Of a stretch of DNA of 64,000 bases, positions 57,449-64,000 are shown in pieces. Under the pieces are notes generated by a model, which worked only from the letters and a program-made list of their open reading frames with translations, was not told the origin of the DNA and made no database searches. How positions within the stretch are numbered: the first letter of the stretch is position 1; every line of letters starts with the position of its first letter. Source of the stretch: Gordius sp. MW1. Lineage: Eukaryota; Nematomorpha; Gordioida; Gordea; Gordiidae. A program made the translations under genes and the position numbers. Location: the NCBI GenBank assembly GCA_964036665.1, contig OZ038531.1, forward strand, positions 7,068,168-7,132,167, in the 5' to 3' direction.

Positions 57449-58427
57449 GTGGATTGAATTTTTTAGGTAAAAAGTCAGAAATTCCTGTCATAGTTGGCTG
57501 AGCAATCTTTACCTGCTATCTATATTACACATTATTCCGACTAAAAAACTCCATTGTTAATTTGATACAGCATAAATTTTAATGTATATACTACTTAGGC
57601 ATAATTTATTTCTCTCTCTATTTAATTAATGTACACAATGGACTTGAATTTAATTTCTCATTTATGATTAAGAATGTAATAAGGACTCTATCTCTATATA
57701 AAACTTATTTAATACTACTCTAAATTTATTTGTGACTTTCTTTAAAGCATTAAACATTAATCTAATACAAACCTTGTAAAAGGAAGCAACTATAAGATTA
57801 CCACATAGGCCTAGGTATAGGTTGAGTATAAATCATTGTGGTCCAACTTTACTACTTAAACAATATGCTAATCTATCTCGTATATCTACAAATTGCTGGG
57901 CTCTACTTTATTTTATAATCACTTAATCTTTCATTAATTCTCCAATGTAATTTAGGAAGTCCAACCCTCAAAGGACTAATACGATCTGTAATATCCCATT
58001 CTCAAAAGGATGATCCCATATTACTTTATAGGTTTTTGACAGGAAAATAATTGAACTACAAATAGTAATTTTAAAAGTTATATGCAATATACTAAATTAG
58101 CATATAAAATTCATGGGTTTTTTACCAACTAATTCTTCTACATCCAAATCTTCAATCACTTCCCCTACACTCTCAATTGATCATCTTCTTCACTGGAGGT
58201 TTAACACAAAATCATTTAACCAATTTGAACGATATATTCTTACCTTACTCTTTACTATAAGAATTTGAACTTGAGGCTCTAAGCAATCATAAATTAAAAT
58301 ACTCACAACTGATTACAATAATATCAATAAAAAAAAATAAATAAATAAACAAATTGTAACTAGCAATATCCATCCCAAACATCATACACATACTTAAATT
58401 ACTCTCTTAAGTTAAAACAAAAAAATA
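57449..58427. other. AT-rich intergenic DNA, no gene
   Basis: No coding region or repeat structure that I can support. Confidence 0.4.
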
Positions 58428-58556
58428 AATAGACTTCCTTAATTAACCTTATAGGGTATTTGGGACCCCAATTTTCAGGCACTCTTAAATTGAAATAAAA
58501 AATAGACTTCCTTAATTAACCTTATAGGGTATTTGGGACCCCAATATTCAGGCAAC
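58428..58556. repeat. Tandem duplication, 73-bp unit
   Basis: AATAGACTTCCTTAATTAAC with GGGTATTTGGGACCCC occurs at 58428 and 58501. The second copy is cut after AGGCA. The core GGTATTTGGGACC is partly palindromic. Confidence 0.85.
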
Positions 58557-59182
58557 AATGAAATTTCAGAAAGTGTAGCTTTACATAATCATAAAAATCA
58601 AAAAAAATATTTCTAAATCTAAAATTCTTTAAGCTATGTTTTCGAGGGGTTTCTTAGACCCCATAGATGGGCTAAATTAAAATTAAAGTCACTTCCTGTT
58701 CATAAATAGCCCCTTTAATTAAACCTTTTACTTGAATATTTGACGTACTATTACTATATTGGTAATAACTATAATCACAACTTATCAAAAATAGACCACC
58801 CACATAATTAAAAATTTCGAGTCGTCACTCCTACCCCTCTAGAGTATTGGTCTATAAACAGACCTGCCCAATAAAAATGGAAGTAAATCTAAGTGTGATA
58901 AATTCTCTTTAGCGCCTTGAATATCTCGTTTAAATATGAAATGCTATAACCCCCATTCCCCTTTCTCATGTATATGCTGGCACCACTCAAATAAGACCCT
59001 CTTCCCAGCTCATTCAATCCTAGGTCTAGTCTCCCTCATATTGCACAAGCGCTCATACTAGCCTCCTCCCTCTCGAATCTGAATAAGTATTAGTTATTAT
59101 TTTGCTTTATGCATCATTAAAATAAAATAAAACACTTCCTGTCGTCTACTCTACCCCTTCCCCCCTTTTTAATCTTTTAAAC
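58557..59182. other. AT-rich intergenic DNA, no gene
   Basis: Nothing supportable. A weak relative of the preceding unit (GGGGTTTCTTAGACCCCA) lies near 58648. Confidence 0.4.
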
Positions 59183-62100
59183 GAAACAATCCCCCAGAAC
59201 CCAACTGCTTGAAATGTTGAGTCTGCAGCTTTTTAAATTTTTCTTGGCATTACATATTATGAAGTCCGTTCATTTAACAATTAAAAATATAAGTCATATA
59301 TTCGGTTCAACATAAGTGTGTTATTCAAACTAACTGGAGTATTCTTTAACACTAAATAAAAAAAAACCTTCAAAGAATAGTCTTCATTTAACAGTATATG
59401 ACCCCGTCGCCTAGAAATATCTTTAAGCCCCCTGGTTCTAACAAAATTGGAAACAACCAACTCCTTGCTCTCACCACTACTAGGATAGAAATTATACTTT
59501 CTACTAAAAAACGAGTCTTATTATATTTCCTCAATTATGCGGCTTAACATTGCTTCCCTGAATGTCCAATCGCTGAACGACCCTGGGATTTTACAGACGC
59601 TTACAACCTTCGCTGCCCTACACAACTTTTAAATTTTTTGCGTTCAACAGACCAGATATTCACAGTGTAAAAAACTCCCCGTCAATGAATACCATTTTTA
59701 TGCCTCAGAACGTAGAAATGAACCAACCGGTGTCGGTATTTTCATTAAAAAACGCTCAAAGTAAAAAGTATTAACTTTGTCAACAACCGCTTGATCATAG
59801 CCCACTTAATCCTTTCCATTTTCAATGTCTATGCTCCCCCTTCCTCAAAAAACTTTAACTCTGCGGAAGCCTTCTTCCTTAACATTCAACTCGAAATAAA
59901 TCTAAACTTTAAAAGTATAAAAATAATTTTAGGAGACTTCAATTCATCCCTAACACGCAACGCCAATGACAACTCCTCCTGCATAGGACCCAACTATTGG
60001 ACCGACCAATAGAAATGGCAAAATTCTTAAAAAATGGTGCGCCAAACACAAATTTATGGTTTCTTCAACCTTCACCGATCTCCACCTTGACAGTCTAATT
60101 ACCTACCAAAAAAACGAAAAACATCGCGGTACCCAAATTGACAATATCTTATATCAATTAAAACACCGCAAAATCATCAAAAACTTTTGCACCAGCCAAC
60201 CGATCATAAAGACTGACCACTTCGTCATTGCGGCTGAAATTTTTATTACCCCAGCCGCCCTCCACTCATTTAAAAATATTCAAAACTACCCACCTACCCC
60301 CCGTTTAATAAAGGACACTCAGCTAGCCACTAGACTTCAAACAGATCTTAAGTTACTTGGCAACTTAGATACGCTCCCGATCAACGAGCATAACACCCTA
60401 TTAACAAAGTTTTTTACCCCCAGGCACGACAAACAATTACACATCAATACCAAATCCTGGTTCTCCGAAGAAACAATCACTCTACTAGAATCCCGTTACA
60501 ATGTCTTTAAAGACAAAACTCTTAAGAGTAAAAAATAAGACACTTACGAAAAAGATAAAAGCCAGCATCAAAAAAGACATGAAAAATTTCATCTCTAACA
60601 AATTAAATGACGCCGAACAAGCTGTGCGTTCTAACAACACCCATTCCTCATATAAAATACTAAAAACTCTAACCACGAAATTCTCCAATAAACGTAACTA
60701 CCACTCGTTACATAACGATAATTGCAATCCCAACGACTCCTTGAATCAAACTAATGTATGGGAAGAACATTTTTGATCAATCTTGACCATTCCATTTCCC
60801 ATATCTGATATATACTTAGAATTTATCAATAACTTCAAATGTCCTCCCACCTCTGATATTTAGGATGATGAACCAACCCTAGGCGAAATAATGTCCGCAG
60901 TAAAATCTCTCAAACTGCATAAAGCCCCAGACGGAGAGGAAATTACTGCCGAGACCCTTAAGGCTGATATTAATCTTTCATCCAAGCTCTTATACTCTCT
61001 CTTTTCCAAAATCTGGACTCAGGAGTCCATGCCCCATTCATGGTCCACAGACCTGCTTACCAAAATTTACAAAAAAGGAGATCCCTCTATCCCTGACAAT
61101 TATAGAGGGATTACTATAATAAATAACCTATCTAAAATCTTCATAAAAATCATTAACAGACGGATCTACCCCTATATCGACAATAACCTAAAGACCAATC
61201 AGGCGGGTTTTCGTAAGTCGAAAACAACTACGGAACACATTCTAACCCTCAAGAACCTAATCGATATTTCTTCTCAAGCAAAAATACCTTTAATTCTGAC
61301 CTTTGTTGATATCCATAAAGCCTTCGACTCACTTTCTCACCTCTACATATGGGAATCCTTATGCCTCATTGGTATCCCCAAAAAAATTAAGACTTATCTT
61401 CTACATCTATAAAGACATGAAAGTAATCGTCAAACATCTGCACCACCGCTCCAACCCTATCTTAGTCAATTCTGCAGTTAGGCAGGGGTGCCCACTCTCA
61501 CCCCTTTTATTCATCACTGCCATGGACCTCATAATATAGAGATCGACACTTCCATTTGACGGTATCGACTTGGGTGACCAAAAAGTATCCTCCCTCTTAT
61601 TCGCCGACGATCTATGCATAGTCTTCCACTCGATCTCCAGAACTTAGAATTTCATAGACAGATTCACCACGGAGACCCAGAAAGCGGGTCTGATGATCAA
61701 CCCTAACAAATCTAATATCCTTTCAATCAATGTACCATTGCAATTCAAGCCCGTACTCATTGATAATACTCAAGTCTCCATCTCAAATTCAGTTAAATAT
61801 CTTGGAGTCACCCTCTCCCCTGACACATACTCCCTTATAGACATCTCTAATAAAATAGATAAAGCCCTGAAAAAATTCTACTCGTGTTACTCTATATGGA
61901 AGTCACATGAACAGGCCTTACCAACCCGCCTCCGCATGTTATTCTACTCTATAGTTGTGAAACATGGTCACTCAAAGGCCCAACTCTCAGAACGGCCTAA
62001 ACAAAACTCAACAAAATTCTAAAGATAGTCTGCAATATTTTCTACCCGGAGGTAATTAGCAACGTCAACCTCTGGACCCTTTGTAAAATCCCTCCCTTAA

Positions 62101-62657
62101 ATACATAATCATTTCTCGGAAATGGAACTTTCTGGCACATCAGTCTAGACGGAGTGGTATTACCATATGTCTGAGATCTATTTTTTGGGGACCCCCGCAA
62201 TTACGAAACCGCAAATGCAGAGGAAGCTGGATATACCAAACCTTTCAGCAACTCCGGTCCCTCAACCACGATTGGAATTCAATACTCCCTATAATGCAAG
62301 ACAGGACGGAGTGGAAAACCTTCTCTTCGTCCCACTTTCCCAAGTCGTACCCTCCCGTGACGAGATAAATACTACTTCCTTCGTACCTAGCGCCACAGCC
62401 CGACCACTCTGTCAATGGGAATATCGTATTCATTATATATATTATTTGTATTTTTTATTTTTTTTGTTGAATTGGGGTTACTAATCCATTTTATATATAC
62501 ATATACTAACACACTAACCTACTAACAAATGAACACGTAACCTGGTTATCGTGGCCCGAGATGTACCGCATAGGTGTCAGATGGGACTCAATCTTAGCTT
62601 GCCGATTTAGCTAAGCTCTTGAATGTCACAGGGGCAAATACATACATACATACCATG
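59183..62657 (+). mobile_element. APE-type LINE (family 4), plus copy with ACAT tail
   Basis: The 5' end at about 59183 (GAAACAATCCCCCA) is shared with the inverted copy ending at about 63885. One 5' monomer (about 59217-59358) precedes the first ATG at 59537. The 3' end is an (ACAT)n microsatellite (62638-62657), preceded by a non-coding stretch with TTAGCTTGCCGATTTAGCTAA, a potential hairpin. About 3.47 kb, apparently full length. Protein-level relative of family 3. Confidence 0.82.
59537..62420 (+). pseudogene. LINE family 4 endonuclease-RT, plus copy, broken
   Basis: MRLNIASLNVQSLNDPG at 59537 starts the endonuclease; a stop follows at about 59629, then CVQQTRYSQCKK and GVGIFIKKRS. Later ILGDFNSSLTRN (59925) and TQIDNILYQL (60132) complete it. 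RT: SWSTDLLTKIYKKGD (61040), NYRGITIINNLSK (61098), TFVDIHKAFDSLSH (61300; first Asp), VRQGCPLSPLLFI (61479) and SLLFADDLCIV (61593; Asp pair). C-terminal KIVCNIFYPEVIS (62022). Stops at 60010, 60536, 60773, 61410 and 61538 and frameshifts disable it. Confidence 0.83.
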
Positions 62658-62661
62658 CTGG

Positions 62662-63393
62662 GATAATAAAAATTTCAGCCGCAATGACGAAGTGGTCAGT
62701 CTTTATGATCGGTTAGATGGTGCGAAAGTTTTTGATAATTCTGCGGTGTTTTAATTGGCATAAGATATGGTCTATTTGGGTACCGCGATGTGTTTCGTTT
62801 TTTTGTTAGGTAATTAGACTGTCAAGGGGGAGATCGGTGAAGGTTGAAGAACCCATAAATTTGTGTTTGGCGCACCATTTTTTTTAAGAATTTTGCCATT
62901 TCTATTGGGCGGTCCAATAGAGTTGGGTCCTATGCAGGAGGAGCTGTCATTGGCGTTACGTGTTAGGGATGAATTGAAGTCTCCTAAAATTATTTTTATA
63001 CTTTTAAAGTTTAGATTCATTTCGTGTTGAATGTTAAGGAAGAAGGCTTCCGCAGACTAAAGTTTTTTAAGGAAGGGGGAGCATAGACATTGAAAATGGA
63101 AAGGATTCGATTTTTAATAATTACGTGGGCTATGATCAAGCGGTTGTTGACAAAGTACTTTTTACTTTGAGGGTTTTTTTAATGAAAATACCGACACCGG
63201 TTGCAGGTTCATTTCCACGTTCGGAGGCATAAAAATGGTATTCATTGACGGGGACTTTTTTACACTGCGAATATCAGGTCTGTTGAACGCAAAAATTTTG
63301 AAAGTTGTGTAGGGCAGCGAAGGTTGTAAGCGTCTGTAAAATCCCAGGGTCGTTCAGCGATTGGACATTCAGGGAAGCAACGTTAAGCCGCAT
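62662..63393 (-). pseudogene. LINE family 4 endonuclease fragment
   Basis: Starts MRLN-like at 63393 on the minus strand. It contains NLNFKSIKIILGDFNSSLTR and CIGPNSIGPPNRNGKIL (63020-62890), then shifts frame and is cut at 62662 inside the region TDHFVIAAEIF. No RT part. Confidence 0.75.
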
Positions 63394-63575
63394 AATTGAG
63401 GAAATATAGTAAGACTCGTTTTTTAGTAAAAGGTATAATTTCTATCTTAGTAGTGGTGAGAGCAAGGGGTTGGTTGTTTCCAATTTTGTTAGAACCAGGG
63501 GGCTTAAAGATATTTCTAAGCGACAGGGTCATATACTGTTAAATGAAGACTATTCTTTAAAGGTTTTTTTTATTT

Positions 63576-63840
63576 AGTGTTAAAGAATACTCCAGTTAGT
63601 TTTAATAACACCCTTATGTTTAACAGATTATATGACTTTTATTTTTAATTGTTAAATGAACAGACATTATCATATGTAATGCCAAAGAAAAATTTTAAAA
63701 GCTGCACTTAGTGTTAAGGAATTCTCCAGTTAGTTTGAATAACATCCTTATATTTAACAGATTATGTGACTTGTATTTTTAATTGTTAAATGAACGAACT
63801 TTATAATATGTAATGCCAAGAAAAATTTAAAAAGCTGCAG
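63576..63840 (-). repeat. Two 5' monomers (about 134 bp) of LINE family 4
   Basis: AGTGTTAA occurs at 63576 and 63710, and GCTGCA at 63701 and 63834, giving a 134-bp period. Shared core: ACTCCAGTTAGTTT, TTTAATTGTTAAATGAAC and AATGCCAA. The plus copy has one monomer. Confidence 0.85.
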
Positions 63841-63890
63841 ACTCAACATTCCAAGCACGTGGGTTTTGGGGGATTGTTTCGTTTTCGACT

Positions 63891-64000
63891 GTTAGTCGGG
63901 GCGGCCCTATGTTTGTATGTTTAGAACCTACATATCTATTTTGATATCATCATAGATGATAATGAAAGTTCAAGTGAGGAAGATATTATTTTAACAAGTG
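63891..64000. other. Right window edge, no gene
   Basis: Unmatched to the left flank of the plus copy. Nothing supportable. Confidence 0.3.

Larger units (their letters stand above)
62658..63890 (-). mobile_element. LINE family 4, inverted 5' fragment lacking its 3' half
   Basis: Reverse complement of about 59183-60255: leader, endonuclease start and the ILGDFNSS region. It begins directly after the ACAT tail of the plus copy and stops within the endonuclease region. Missing 3' instead of 5' sequence is not a normal product of target-primed insertion, so a rearrangement is likely. Confidence 0.8.

Noticed and set aside
58557-59182. Possible host gene in the AT-rich flank before LINE family 4
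   Set aside because: No open frame with domain features or convincing exon structure.

Overview
The window is eukaryotic, animal-type DNA: strongly AT-rich, without bacterial gene packing, and built almost entirely from transposable elements layered into one another. RTE-clade LINEs, Hermes/hobo-like hAT elements, Helitrons, a Ty3/Gypsy element with a one-ORF gag-pol and a FLYWCH-type DNA transposon together suggest an invertebrate metazoan, possibly an arthropod. That placement is inference; nothing here fixes the species. No RNA polymerase or housekeeping gene is present. The only possible host gene is a two-exon C-terminal fragment of an unrecognised, N-glycosylation-rich protein (4202-8110), with a broken second copy at 35.2 kb.

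Layout. 1-3623: the 5' part of an autonomous hAT element on the minus strand, whose promoter and N-terminal coding region are tandemly repeated four times (362-bp unit). 3624-8150: segmental-duplication copy A with the host-like exons and a 2.55-kb element flanked by 9-bp duplications inside the intron. 9240-10438: a complete non-autonomous hAT with an 8-bp target duplication. 12249-16426: a full-length RTE LINE split by a 1.1-kb deleted hAT (exact 8-bp duplication). 16.5-17.5 kb: a tandem array of hairpin repeats. 18462-23486: two nested Helitrons with a decayed Pif1 helicase. 24.6-28.3 kb: a Gypsy 3' relic cut by a second RTE family. 29911-30766: a foldback palindrome. 31925-39490: segmental-duplication copy B, hit independently by a hAT-like element, a short LTR element (5-bp duplication) and another full-length RTE (18-bp duplication). 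39497-41202: a DNA transposon carrying three tandem FLYWCH-like exons.

41877-56705 is a giant palindrome. Its arms of about 5 kb each hold a LINE plus AT-rich flanking DNA and meet at a 24-bp perfect hairpin with a 4-base spacer at 51445-51448. A 4523-bp Gypsy element with LTRs identical by eye and an uninterrupted 1300-codon gag-pol frame sits only in the left arm, so it landed after the inverted duplication. 59183-63890 is a second inverted pair built from a related LINE family whose 5' region carries 134-bp monomers.

The features do not form a cellular pathway. They form a record of successive insertions, duplications and inversions, and several layers can be dated relative to one another from target-site duplications and pre-insertion paralogues. 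The Gypsy element, and possibly the partly visible hAT element, are the only ones that look potentially active.
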